Assembly: GCA_030562195.1 (NCBI GenBank)
Contig: CM060202.1
Coordinates: 6,014,001 to 6,078,000, forward strand
Origin: Nipponacmea schrenckii
Lineage: Eukaryota > Mollusca > Gastropoda > Lottiidae
DNA length: 64,000 nucleotides
Reading direction: 5' to 3'
The first letter of the stretch is position 1. Each line of letters opens with the position of its first letter. Shown here in pieces: positions 48,301 to 63,300 of the stretch. Both the position numbers and the translations under genes were made by a program. The notes under the pieces are model-generated. The model had not been told where the DNA came from. It was given only the letters and a program-made list of their open reading frames with translations, and did no database searches.

Positions 48301-51300
48301 TTGATATTCACATCAATATAAGAATGTAAACTGTGGAAAATCAATGCAGCTTTTGTTGAACATTGGAAATTCCAATCGCATGTAAATCTCAAACAAAGAA
48401 GAGATTAACAGGAAGCACATTCTCAACGCTTTTAATCAAATCAAACAATTGTCACGAGTTTCCACTGTTGTGCGATAGTACAGGATAAAAACATCAAGGT
48501 TAATTCGATATCTCAGATCAAGATCATCTGCTTGTTTATCGAAAGATCTGATGCGTCTGATGGTTAAAATAGACGAGATAAGGTGTCTTATCGGACTGAT
48601 GGTTTCAAAAAGTACCCAAATAAAATCTGCCACTTACACAAATTTACTCAAAATGCCTTACCTTTTGTATGTGTAATCTTTCTCCACGTGACGTTGTCGG
48701 TGGGTCAGTGCCCAAATAAAAAGCCACACTTTTAACAGAGGAGATACTGGATCGGGGTAAACTGATAGAGTCTACAGTCAAATTAACCTGGCTAGGATTC
48801 GGAGATGGTGTTAGAACAGTCGGGGCAGACCCTCTTCGTGATACTGATCCAGAACGGGAATTACTGGATGATCGACGCCGGTTTTTACGAACTGTAGTTC
48901 CTGTTCGACCCAACATTGACATATCTGTCTAACTTTCACTGTTAAAAATTCACATTTGCTGTACGAGACTCCTACTGTACTATCGCTATGTCTTGAACTA
49001 ATGACGGATAATAACACACAGATGGTCCAAATTAATATCCGGTGCAATTAAAATCTGTAGATGTCCAACTTTACAATACTTCCAGCTTCACTAATCCCAT
49101 CACTAGTGTAAATGACAGCTTCAATCCATTCTCCTTTCTAACATCGTCCATTTTCATTTAAAGTCAGTCTGTACATAATTAGCTACCATCACACTCTATC
49201 ATTATATAGAAAATCTTAAAAATGACATTATTGTTTTCAAAGAATAAAACTGGAATCAACATATCTTTAGTTTTAATAGCATCCTTTCAATGGAAATGTC
49301 ACAACGGCCTACGCGAAATACCAATGCACGAAATTTCAAGAGCAACAACAACATCTCTTCCATAGCCAAGAAAATCTTCACAGCACTTTTTTGTTACTAC
49401 TTTGAATCAACAAGTTCATGTAAACATGCAATTTTTCTGCAAACGTTCGCTAATGGTTATCAAATGGCTTATCACAGCTTAACTTCAACATGACAGGTCA
49501 ACATCATTAGATTAACGACTTTTCCTTATGAAACAGATATTTTGAAACATTAAGTAGATTTATAGGAAATAAGGTGTATTCTTAACGAAGACATGTAAAA
49601 CGATTCGAATATTGGAGACGCTTATAGTTTCTACTTGCACCATTCCAATTTCCCGTCAATGAGTATCATGTTCTTGGCAATGATAGAATTGACTATGCCA
49701 TTGTTGTTTTCTTCCTTTGTCCATAACCGACCAGATCACACTTACTACACAGCTAAATCTTAATCAACTAAATATTCATTCATATACTAACATAATGATA
49801 AAATAATAAAGCTTGACTATATAATATTCTCAAAATTCCGACTTAGCAAGTATTTCTAATCTATCATAATAGAATGATACAAATAAAAACCAATACCTAT
49901 AGATAACTAATCAACAAACTGAGTTTTAATATCTCATATGAATCCAATTGGAAGTAAATGAAAAGATTACTACCTTTGATATCCGACCACAAAAGCTATA
50001 ATTATATTTACCATATCTTTGTCATAACAACCTTAGACGTACCATTTAAACCTAGTTCAAGCTTCAAATAACGCACAACTGATCTGATGCAGAACGCTAC
50101 AAGTTTTTAATACGCCAGTACCAGAATGCAATAAAAGCGAAACATGCAATCATAAAAAAGACATATAAAATGGATTGTCAAGCATAAGAAAAATAAACCA
50201 ATTTCGAAATAATCTGATGAAAGGTTCAGCTCGAGAAATTGCCTTTCCTATTATATTCTCCTATTATTTAAAGACTTCAACTACTAATAAACATACTGTT
50301 TAGGAATTTCAATTGTCGTCATAGATCAATCATAGATATAAGTTTTATAGTAGGCGTTTAAACATCTTTTCTTATCTATTACGTTTGAAGATTGCAAATT
50401 AACAATTAAAAGACATTATTTTTGAGTATAATTAACTATGACGTATTTTTGTTCGGTTTCCTCAAGCCTTATATAGCCTACATTCACAAACATTTTTAAA
50501 CTTCATTTTAATCCTTGAGCACGAAATAGAGTTGAACACAGTATGTTGCATTTTTGTGATCAACAAATAATTTTGGAAGCCTTTTCAATGATTGACTGAA
50601 GAAAATGGGGTGTAAATCCTTCAGCTACAAATACCTTACCATGTTAAAACAAGAGAACGTGTACGCGTTGCATAAGTTCCAAGCCTACTTGGCAGCGAAA
50701 TACATATTAAATAACTGATGAAAAACCCCTGAAAAATTGTTAGGCAAGGGAACTTTGGTGAACAAATAGTTAATGAATCTCAGACGTTATCTACTGGAAT
50801 GAAATATATCTTTTATTCCTATCACGACTAGACATCTATGCAACTAGTGTGTTATTTATTCAATGCACTATATTTCAAATGAAAAGCCTACACGAAACAT
50901 TTCCATACAATTTACACGAAAAACGATAGGCACAAATTGAAGTTATGCTGAAATCACAACCCAGAAGGATATGATAACAGTAATCCTCGACAAACTCTAC
51001 ACAAAAGAGAAGAACACAGCAAGACAAGAACCCAATTGATGTTGGTTTCAATTGGAGGGGTCAAAATGAGAAGAAATGCCGTTCACAAAATAGTACGCTG
51101 TATCCTCTGATACTCATTGGTTATTATTACAGATCCTGGTGTACGTGGTGGTACCAAGCCTGATTCCAAATATTTATTGTAAGATGAAGCTTTCAAAGAG
51201 TAATCAACCAAAAGTATCGCTAAATATATGTAATTATGAATTTGGTGTTATCATACATTTTGTCCCAGCATATCAGAAAATTTCTGCAAAAAATAAATTT

Positions 51301-54300
51301 GAAGCAACCCAAACATGATACATAACATAGAATCAGACTTGCTATTACCTTAAATACGAGTCTTTCCTTAACGCATAACACATTTGACACAATATAAATC
51401 CTATTCAATACTCGTATACGCCTTTAAGTTACACTGTCAGAAACGCTGCTAAATCACTCAAAACATTAAAGTGAATCTACTAGCTACGACAACATGTTTT
51501 AAGATAATAAAGCAACAATTTGTCCCGCTCATCATATCAACTTCAATGTATGACGATGATAAAAGCTTGTGCCACAGACAATACGATTGATTGACGTACA
51601 TCAGCTTAAATATGTAGGTCTAATACAGTGGAAACTTCAATTTATAACAGCATAAACTCGGTCTGAAAGCATTTTATATATAGCTTAAATGAGAGGGAGA
51701 GGCGCTGTTAGTTCAGGGAGAAGAAAACAAGTAAATCTTGTTTTCATGTTTATCCAAAAAAAAAGCTGTTACGATACCTACGACCATCAAGTTCCCCAAA
51801 GATTTTTACGATTCGAACAAACGACCCCTCAAGCTCAGTGAGATTCTCTCAAGCCGCAGAGATTGTAGATAAGTATATAAATAATGGGAGTTTTCGCTCT
51901 TAGGAAAATGACATAAAATCGATAGAAAACCCTAAAAAACCTGTGTTGTATAGAAACAGATCTATGAGAGATACGAGAATGGTGTCCAGTGTATTTAAAA
52001 TGCATTGGATATCAGCGATAAGGCTTCCATTTCATTTCTCAAAGCTATTTTAAATATCCATAGACATGGTTTCCACAGGAGAATTTAAAAGACAAGACTA
52101 GAGATAAAACAGAAATTAGAATAATTCGAAAGATAAGATCCGTTTGAGAAAAACAAAATACATCCTAGTAATCCATGACCAGATACCAATAGAATTAAGA
52201 ATTCACGTATTGGCCTTCCTTAGGTTAATTTAACAAAATTTATTGATTTAAGCATCGCTTGCCAAGTCGTGAATGTATGTATCTATGCATTTCTAGTCGA
52301 CTTGTTTTTTTCTCATTCATGGCTTAACCATTCCGACTTTGCAATTTTCATTTCGTTCTTGTTACACAATCTAACAATGGCATTTTAATTTGTGACAGCC
52401 GGATCACATTCTCAGTCTAAATATGTTATCACTCCATGCAAGTTCTTAAAGGAATCGAAAATTTAAATTGAAACTGAAATTTAAATGTTTCCAGGCAAGT
52501 AAATGAGGTTGAATATTGAGCAATTATTTTCTATTTCCAGCATATAATAGGTTCACTTGTAATATTATTACCGTCTCTTCCTTTTACTTTCTTATCTTAA
52601 TAGACATCCGCATTCATAATTTTGTCGAAAATAATTGTTATAGCCATCAAAAGCAGTTATTATAGATCAAAGGTTGTTTTTATTCCGCCATTCGAACTCG
52701 ACGAAGGATATATTATTAAAGTCGAAGACATTGATATTTATTTAGTTTGTATGACATTAAACATTTCGAAATCTGAGTAATCTTGCTGTTCTGATATAAA
52801 AAAAATCCCCTCATTACTGGCGGTGTCAACATTTACTATTGGAAAACTTGTAAAAGTACATTTCGTCTCTTTCCTTGGTATGGTGAGTGGACTGGTCAAA
52901 AAATTAAAAGCTATGTTGTAGTAAAAGATCCATTTCAAATTTATGCGCTGAATTTCTATTATTGTGAATTGACGTAAAAATTAAATTTACGAGGAATAAG
53001 TCTTCACATCAGCAAGTTGTTCATATTGATCAGACTTATTATTAAAGTGTATAGCTAACGTAAGCCCAAGTTAAATGTCGTTACGACAAGGAGATAAAGA
53101 TAAGGCATTCAAAGAGTATCTTATATCGTGTCAATATTTCTAAAACTGTCATGCCATCAAGTTTAGTTTAGTTACGTGACAGAATAGAAAGCACAGAGTC
53201 AATCTGTTATCTATACCAATTTACAATAAATTGTTCCCATAAATCTTTCGATGCATTAATGTTTTCATTCATGTATTAATGATTTCAATATTGTAGATAT
53301 CATTAAAACCATATGGTGTCTACGACCTGGACATTATGAACTCGTTTACTAATTAATTAAGTATAGGAAAGACAAGAATCCACAATGGTGGGCATACAAT
53401 ATGAAAGTTCAAGAAACACATACAAAGGCTAATAACCACTTAAATTCAAAAAGAGGCGTTTATAAGTAAATTCTCCAGACATTGCCAGACATCTCAGACT
53501 TACAGTAATAGAAGACAATATCTCTGTTGTCGACAGATTCTATTCATAATGAAGTTATATTGTCAGTAATCACTCTCATTATGATAATACGAAATTAAAT
53601 TGAAAGGAAATAAGATTTAGTGATAGACTCTGGTCCACAATCTATTCTTTTTTTTTTAATAATATGTACTTTAATGTAACTTTAAGCGTTCATGGTCATC
53701 TACCTTTCGTACAGTCTGAGAAACACTATATTTTTACCTTTCGGATCAATTGGTTGGTTTAACTGATTGTAAAGGAGTTTTAGGCGCTGAATTCAAACCT
53801 TAAATGATTTTGTTATCTAACGGTTCTAGTTTTCATGCAATTTAAGGTTGGTGAAATTGTGAACGAACATAAACCATACATAGCGATTTGATTTACACAT
53901 CATCACAGCTATACCATGGTTAGCACAGATTCGATAATCAGTTCGTTGCTAAGATGACGGCCTCGCAGAGCACTGCATGGTTATCCTTTGCGGCAGTCGT
54001 TCAGAACTTCCTTGGAAACAATAAGAAACATTACGATGAACTAGTGAACAAAATGCGCCTTGCTTTTCGAGATCTTAGGTGCAACAGGAGAATCAAGCTT
54101 TACTTTTTGAACAGCTACCTTGATCAGTTTCCTGACAACCTGGGGGCTGTGAGTGACGAATAAGGAGAGAGATTCCATCAAGAATTATAGACAAAAGTAT
54201 AGACTGCCCAGAGGAAGTGTACAAACGCAAAAGTTACAAACGCAAATTCCTGCCTGATTAAAATGCCGACAGGAATTGATAAACTTAAGCTGTGATAATG

Positions 54301-57300
54301 TTCTCAACTGGTGGCGCATTGCCACACCAAACGTGGCGCGCGGAGAAATAATTTTAGTCAAAAAAAAAAAAAAAAAAACAGAATTTTTTTTGACTCTCTT
54401 TGTTTTATTGATATTCAGAAGCCAATATAAATCATAACTTTTCACTTGAACCCTCTTCCAAAAAAGTCATATATATATTCCATGTTCTATTTCACCACAA
54501 TGTAAGTTGTTACCGTAATTCATCGAAATGGTCTATCATTGCAAAAGAGGAAGAGCAATGGTCATTGTAATCGCGGCATTTTGTTCACGGTTCACCTCTG
54601 ACGTTATAAACCTCTGCCCTCCCAACCAGAAATTAGTTGGTCATCACATGATAGACACTCGCCGTGTAGCCGTAATTTTGCACTATGATGTTCTTGGTTC
54701 TTGTCCCCTTCACAAGGTTAAGCGTTTGTGGTCATTGTCCACTTTGTAGGGTTAGGCGTTGTTAATTATTTTCCTCCTGGTTATGCATTACTATCTCGGA
54801 TTTTCCTAACTCGGCTATACAAAATTGCTATGAAAACAATAAGTTTGAAAAAGATTGTATCAAATGCTTTTTTGGGGAAAATAATTAGTTGAAGTTGCAT
54901 TCAAAAATGGAATGTTCTTTTAGAATTTCTATGATGATTTATGTCGTTAAATTTGCTTTTTTAAATCTACAGTTGTTGATGGGAAATATTCTTATCTGTC
55001 TCCAGAATAGAGATATGTATGTAATGAAAGTTTCACATAATTTGCATTATCAACTTGACTTTCTAACGACGTTAATGTCTTGAACTAATGTCAAAAGCTA
55101 TTTATAATTTTAATGAAATATTGATTTTAACTTTTTTTTGTATTGAAAAAACGTTTTCGTGATTTACATTAGTGTTAGCAACATACATGCGATATGATCT
55201 AAAATAAAAGTTTCAATGAATCTCCGTTGTCACTATCAAAGTTTTCTATCAAAAACGTGGCCAAAGAAAACTTGGCCAAAGGAAACTAGGTCAAAGATGT
55301 CCGTTGTTACTATCAAAGTTTTCTATCAAAAACGTGGTCAAAGAAAACTTGGCCAAAGGAAACTAGGTCAAAGTTGTTCGTTGTCACTATCAAAATTTAT
55401 TTGATAACTTGTCAAAGAAAACGAGGGATTTGAATGTTTATTAGAAAATAAACATTGGCTCCTGTAAACATCTCGGATTTTTTTCCCGTATCATAGACCT
55501 GCACTTAACTATATCTCTGATTGGTTAATCCGACAGAGTCCATCTAAGTTTTTATACGCCCACACATAAATGTGGGCGTATATTGTAGTCGCCCCTGTCT
55601 GTCTGTCTGTCTGTCTGCCCACAATTGTTGTGAACACGATAGAGACCACATTTCTTAATGGATTTTGACCAAATTTGGTGAGTGTGTTTGTTATAACCCA
55701 AGGAAGAAGCCTATTGAAAATCAGACCAATCGAAAAATATTCAATGAGTTATTGCCCTTGTTTTTGAAAATTTGTTGTGAACACGATTAAGAGTGTGTTT
55801 CTAGGTGGATTTTGATGAAATTTGGTGTGATTGCTTGTTATTACTTAAGGATGAAGCCTATTGAAAATCAGACAAATCGAAAAATAAATTGATGAGTTAT
55901 TGCCCTTGTTCTTGAAAACACATTCATTTTGCTTTCAAAAATGTGTTGTGGACATGATAGACAGATGGTTTCTGGATGGATTTTGACCAATTTCGGTGTG
56001 TGTGTTTGTAATCATCCAAGGGTGAAGCCTTCTGCCCGCCTGTCTGTCTATCCGTCCGTCTGTCTGTCCACAATTGTTATGAACAGAGACCACATTTCTT
56101 GATGGCTTTTAATGAAACTTGGTATGAGTCTTTGTAATGACCCAAGGATGAAGCCTATCGAAAATGAAACATTCGAAAAATATTTACTATGAGTTATTGC
56201 CCTTGTCCTAAAATTCCTTGTGAACACGATAGGGAGCCGGGTTCTTGATGGAATATGATGAAACTTGGTGTGAGTGTTTGTTATAACTCGAGGATAGACC
56301 CTATTGAAAATCAGACTAATCAAAAAATATTTATTGAGTTATTGCCCTTGTTCTTTAAAACGTGTTCACTTTATCAGCCTCTGATTCTTTGTAGATTCGA
56401 TAGAGATCTGGTTTCTTGATAGATTTTGACAAAGTATGATTTGAGCCTTTTGAATTACCCAAAGATTGCAAGTTTAGCTTACCGAAAAATATTTACTTTG
56501 AGTTATTGACTTTGTCCAGAAATTTCTTGTGAATACGATAGGAAGTTGTATTCTTGGTGTGTTTTGATGAAAGTTGGTGTATTTGTAACATCCTAAGGAG
56601 ATGGATTTTTATGAAATTGATTTAGACAAAATTTCTTGATAATAGAATAAAAAGGCTTTGAAAGAACCTTGTGCAATATGAAAATGTTACATTTAAAATA
56701 TTGCATTTACTGATACCTCTTGTCCACCGCCCGAATAACTAAGGCTGCCAATGGTGGGCGTATTACGATGGGCCATCGCTATTTTTAGAATGGGATGCGA
56801 TTCTATTCCATCGAAGTCCTATAAAGTCTTTGATAAAAAAAGTTTTCGTTGATCACGCTCAAAGACGCGTCATAAACCTTTTGGTTTTATTATGACAACA
56901 GAGCTTAAGCAAACCGTCAATTTTGATGATACCTAACTTTAGTCTACTGATCGTAATTTTGTAAATTGTACTAGGACAGCAGCATTGACCTACTTTTGTT
57001 TTTAATATTCTGCTTCGAGAGGTCAAGAACGTGCCTAGAATATAGATTATTGATTGGAGTTCAGATTATACAATATCTAATACTATCTATATCATTGATC
57101 CTCTTGAACGTTACCTACCTAAAGAAAGTGGCCAACATTCTGGGGAAGCATGTTTTTAGACGTAAGGGGGCTTCCATTTGCTGGAAAAAGCGAAGCGTTT
57201 CCTCTGACTTAAAGTCGGATAATGTCTGTGGCTTGATTTCTACAGTCAGCTTCCTTTCTAAAGTATCCATGGTGGTATCTATTAACAACCTACTGTATCC

Positions 57301-60300
57301 GTTCACAGGTCACATAGATTGAGAGTAATTAAAATCTACTCTATATGGATAGGAAGAGGCTATTGTCATATCAATCAGCTGGATTGGTAATGATATAAAC
57401 TCACACTCTGTCGTTGACAGTCTTCAACTCATTATGTCCACTCAAGTTTCCTAATAGTTTCCTGATAGGAATAATCTACTACATAATGCTCGTCAATTGA
57501 TAGCATTATAATGTGTTATCGAACACCTCCGATTCGGTAAATTGGATATTAGATGTTAAAAAGAGTTCAAAGAGGGAAGTAGCATTTTATTACGGTCAGA
57601 TATTTTTCTGGAAGCACGCTTATCACATGTTCTGGACGGAAGTGCATATCGAACAAAAAGTATCAAGAGGTAAATTTGAGAATACATATCTCCTCCACCA
57701 AATTGAAGTGACTCACTCTTTCATAACGCAATGATTTAAGACATCATTCATTAAAAAAATATGTTTTTGGGTTCATAGTTATTTAAAACCCTCATTCTGA
57801 TAATTGGTTGTTTGAAATTTACCATGTAATATATGTTTTATGCATAATAACAACATAATATATTTCCGATATATTTACAGAGTATTTTACAGCAAATCGA
57901 AGTTTATGGACATTAAGGAATAAGTATATTATAACCAATTAAATCTCCTGACAGATTCTTGATAAGAATTTCCATGTCCCTGATAGAGTGTCAATATTTT
58001 GCGGTGATTGTGTAGTACGCAACCAATAAAGGATAAATCTAACGAGGTTTTCCCAAGAGGCATTGTGTTCCATATTGGGTCATTTTTCAAAGATACGGTG
58101 TAATACATGACTTCTTCTTACCTACAGTTTTTAAACAATTTCTTGATGACGAAAAACAACTAATTTTGTTAACACAGTCGATATACATGTCAAGAAGTCA
58201 TTATCACAGAATTTATTACAGGCCTCCCAGTTCGAACTGCGGCTGACATGGACAAAGCTGAAGGATTTTAGATAGGGGCATTGCAACGAGGGTTCTTGTT
58301 CCTCGAAAGTAGTAGTAAAAGTAATCCACTTGCAGTAGGCTTTTGCCATTCCCCTGCGAAATAATCTCATTGAACACTGTCTGACGTTGCTCGTCTTAAT
58401 TAACCCAACATGGTGCAGCAAGTAGAATGTTTAACCCATTTCATTTTCCACATAAGGTACTTCTACCAATGTCTGGGAACTAAGGAAGCCAGCTTAGATG
58501 ATAATGAAACCGTATTACGACATTAATAAAACGTATGCCCTCTCTATGAATTATGCTCTATTTATGAATTATGCTCTATTTATGAAATTATGCTCTCTCT
58601 TGGAAATTATGCTCTCTTTAGGAAATTATTTTCTAAACAAATCAACATTTCTTCATCTATATTTCCAAGAGACTGTGATATATTGGAAATAAAACGTACA
58701 GTATGTTATGTTTTTTTATTTCAAATGAATAAAACAAGTCATTTGGAAATTAATCATATTGCTATTAAATTAATGAGAAACATTCGACTTCAAGGCTCAC
58801 GGCAGATTCATTTAGCGACATGTTAGAAATAGTTTCCACCCAAGTTATTTCATTATCAAGATCACAAACTATACTTTACTTTGAAGGGAATGTTGGCAGC
58901 GAACACCAGCGGGGGTAGCTATGAGTCTGAATTAGACATAGGTGTCAATGCATTTACAATTTCATTTTCTGTATGACAAGTAGCATAAAACCCAGAAAAG
59001 TGTTTTGAAACCCAATGTCTGATTAGAACTAAACGTAATACACCTTCATTATCATAACTACCATAGCTTTTCAGAAATCAGTAAATAAATCATATCATAT
59101 TTTTAAATACTTCAAGACCACCAAATGTAACTGTGCATTGTTTAACACAAATCACCTTAACACAAAACATCTAAAAAAAATCACAAAATTGAAAATAGGA
59201 TACGATTAAACACTGATCATTTAAGTTTTGATAATGTTCTTAAATGGGAAGACAAAAATGTTGTAGAGCAGTACTCTTCAGTGAAATCAAAACCCTCCCT
59301 GCCTCAGATCTCAACGTATCCTGGAGTAAATTGGACTCATCACCAACTGCGCAATGACCATTAAAATGGATGTCTTCATTAAATTCTTCATATAAAAGTC
59401 GCAATCTAGATCTAATTTAATTTAGAAGAACATTCATTTATGTCAAAATTATTACTTCAATTATGATTACCACACGATAATTGACATATGACGTAAATGT
59501 TCTAAATTTGGAAATATAACATTGAAACTTTAGTAATTAAACAAGGCCAAGTATAGTGATAAAGTTAAGTAACAGCATGTGTTTTAACAATATCAGAAAA
59601 GTAAAAGTGTGGTGTTGAGGGGAAAAAAGGTAAATTTCAGCTTTATCAGCATATTTACAGAATAAAAATCAATATTTTTATCGTTAGGTGAAAGTAGGTT
59701 TTTGTAAATAAACATAATTAAAGACAAACTACGCTTATCTGTATGGAAATTGTCAGGGTTTAACAAAACTAGGTTTACCTATATAGATGAATTTAATGCT
59801 TTAGATCTATTCATTGCTTAATTAAAAGAGGGATATCTAGCTAGATGTATATATTGCCCTGTGGAACTAAGTTAATCCATATAGATATATGTTTTATCTA
59901 TCTAGATATTCATTCCTTAGAAAAACTCGGTTTATTTATATAGATATGTTTATTTCGTAGTAAAACTAAGTTTATCTTTCTGGATGTATTTATTGCTTAG
60001 TGAAACAATGCTTATCTATCTAAATATTTTTTTTATTTCTTAGTAAAACAAGGTCTATCCATACAGATATATATATATTTCTTAGTAAATCTAAGCTTAT
60101 CCACATAGGTATATTTATTTTTAGTAAAACGAAGTTTATCTATCTAGGTTTATCTATTTTTTCAGTAACACTAAGTGTATAATCTTTCTAGATGTATTTA
60201 TTACTTAGTCAAAGTAAGTAAATAACTTTAGATCTATTTATAACTTAGTGAAACTAGGTTTGTCTATCTTATTGTATTTAGTGCTTAGTAAACTAGGTTA

Positions 60301-63300
60301 ATTTATCTATATGTATTTATTTCTTAATAAACTACGTTTGTATATCCAATTCTACTTGTTGCCTTGTAATATAGGTTTATCTATCTAGTTGTGTTTATTT
60401 CTTAGTAAAACTAGGTTAATATATATTGATATATTCATTATTAAGTCAAATAAAGTTCAAAAATGAAGATGTATTTTCTTCTTAGTGAAACTAGGTTTAT
60501 CTTTCTAGATGTATTTATTGCCTAGTAAATCTAGGTTTATCTATCTAGTTGTATTATTTCTTAGTGAAACTAGGTTTCTCTATCTAGTTGTATATATATT
60601 TTTTTTAGTGAAACTAGGTTTATTTATCTAGATTTATTTATTTCTTAGTAAAACTAGGTTTATCTACCTATTGTATTTATTTTTTTTTAGTGAAACTAGG
60701 TTTATTTATATTGATAAATTCCTTGTTTGGCGACAGTCTAGAATTGATCTACAGTACATTTAGAAATCTCAGCCTTTTAATTATTTTTCAATAATGACAC
60801 TTGACACACTGTTATCAATAATGAAGATAAGAAAACATTGATTATTGAAGTATATAATGATAGTCCACATTAACCACACCTTTTGTACGGTTATATTGCA
60901 GTCATATACCTCATTAAAAAAAAATCTCACTATTTGGCAAAATCATTGGTATTATTACGGAAAATTGCCAGGGTAGCGGCATTAGCCTACCTTAAAGCAA
61001 AATTACCAACAACACTATTCAGCGGCATTACCCAACCTTAATTTGAGACCAGAATTTCGTCCGCCATCCACCGACTTTAAACCTATTCGATGCACAAAGC
61101 CATTAATTAACCTAGAACATTAACGGTATTGATTACCGCTATAATACAATTATTTGAGATTATATCCAATAGTCAATAATGATAAAAATATTCCTGGGTT
61201 TTATCCAGCCTTACCTTTAAAACAAGTTATAATTCGTTTATTTATCAAAGAAGTTAAAAACTGATCGCTGTGATAGCTTATAATCTAAAGACAAGTTTGG
61301 TTATTAACCATAATCATGAGCATTATTAACTCATGAAAAGAAATGTATTAAGGTGCATCAACGACAAAGCGGGCTATATAGCACATATTAACTCATAAAC
61401 CATTCAGCAAGATATTAAGCGACAAAGCAGATGAAGATGCTATGCTATTTCGACACGGTTTAACTAAAAAGGAAAATAATTCTTATATCGTTCTTCAATC
61501 ATTTGTCAACAACAAATTCCCCTTTGATTACACCAATCCACATAGTCGTACGAATATTTAAAAAAATTGATATTAAAATGATACTTTTCTGATGATATCA
61601 CCAATTCTAAAGTGTAATAAACCGTTTATCTTGACTTAAAACTTAAACCGATCAAATTAAACCAACACTGGTTGATACACAAAACATGGACCCTAAAATC
61701 CTAGCTAAATATCAGTTAACTTTGCTGTTGTGAAATCCTTGACCATGAAATGAAATTTAGCCAATTCCGCTAGGAGTGAGTTAATTTCAAAGGCTAGAAT
61801 ATCCCATTTTTATCATCATTTATTGTATTTAATACCATAATGGGGCATTATTTTTTTTAAAGAATTTCAGTTACTTTTGATGCTTAACAATTGTCTCCAA
61901 CTACTGAGCCTACAACTACTGAATAATTCCTTTAACAGCAGGGCAAAAGATTCATTTCAGAACTAAGCAGTAGTAGACGGATGATAATGGTGCCTATTTT
62001 TCGATGCCACAAACGTGATATTTACGTCAATAAAAATAGCGACGGTCATCATAATACGCCCACATTTATGATGGTAGCCAATTTGTCGGGGTTGTTTCGT
62101 TAAATTAAAGATTTTTCTGATTTTTAATTGAAGTTCATCCTATCCTTGGGTGATTAGGATCTCTCTCACACCAAGTTTCATCAAAATCCATAAACCAGCT
62201 CTCTAATGTGTGATAAATGAAACAGATTTTCAGAACAAGTGCAATAACTCGTACAAAATATTGTTTCGATTAGTTTGATTTTAAATCGAGTTCATCCTTG
62301 AGTGAATATAAAAACTCACACCAAATTTCATCAAAATCCACCAAGAAGAAAGGCAGACCCGTTTTCTAAGAACAAGGACAATAACTCGTATTAAATATTT
62401 TTCGACTGGTCTAATTTTCAATAAGGTTCATCCTTGGTTTATAACAAACACACAAAGTTTCGTCAAAATCCATCAAGATACCAACTCTCTATCGTGCCCG
62501 CAAGAAATAAAATAACAAGGGCAATAACTCATAGAAAATAATTTTCGATTTACGTGTGGGCGTATAAAAACGATACGAGTTCTATAGCTAATTTATGTGT
62601 TATTGAAAAGCAAATGATCAACTAATAAAAAAAAAGTTGTGCCTTCACATTCTCTTTTTGCAGCCTTTCACAGCGCAACTATTAATTATCGACCAAACAG
62701 TTCACAATATGATTTTAACATCGCAAAAACAAATAGCCAGTCTGTTTCTAATGTAATTGTTACTATTTAGCTATTCTTGTATCATGATGACTTGGATCAA
62801 TACGTAAATATTTAATATCAAATGACTAGACGAAAAGGGAAATTCTGTTCTATGATTACAGAAAGTAATGTCATATTTATGTCACAAAGTTATGCTGAAA
62901 ATCCTATAAATTAGTCATGGTTTATCTTCAAAAGAGACATATTAATAGAAATTATTTTGTATCATAGTAGTAAAAGTACTGCATGAGTGGCACTGGTACC
63001 AGAAGAAATCCGCCTTTGACGCAAGGTTATTGCTCAACTTTTTATGACACTATTCTAAAATGAAAGTTCTACCTCATCATTGGAGACAAAAAAATATCAT
63101 AAGAGTTAACGAAATATTATGCAAATCCAAGCTTTGATAAATGTTATTTTAGAAAGATGTTCCACAGTAAAGTTAGCGCCATCGTAACACGACTGATAAC
63201 TAGTGCTACAGTATCAGTGAGTTCTAGGAGATATCTAATGTAAAGTTCCGGGTCAACTTGGAAAGTTCCAGGTCGCCTGTCTGTAACATGGTTCCTTACT

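Larger units (their letters stand above)
56791..59756. other. intronic AT-rich sequence between repeats
   Basis: Apart from the 58.5 kb tandem repeat and the unrecognised 57.1 kb frame, nothing is seen. Frames at 56996-57322, 57513-57734 and 58131-58421 have no recognisable domain. Confidence 0.45.

Noticed and set aside
55216..55404. Frame with repeated 'TWPKKTWPKE' peptides
   Set aside because: Product of the 78-bp tandem repeat; no start context, splice sites or homologue.
56048..56323. Minus-strand frame within the hairpin-ended repeat
   Set aside because: Chance frame through diverged repeat units; not shared by the other units.
55549..56790. CRISPR-like array (regular repeats)
   Set aside because: Units are diverged tandem repeats without conserved-repeat/unique-spacer structure, and the genome is eukaryotic.
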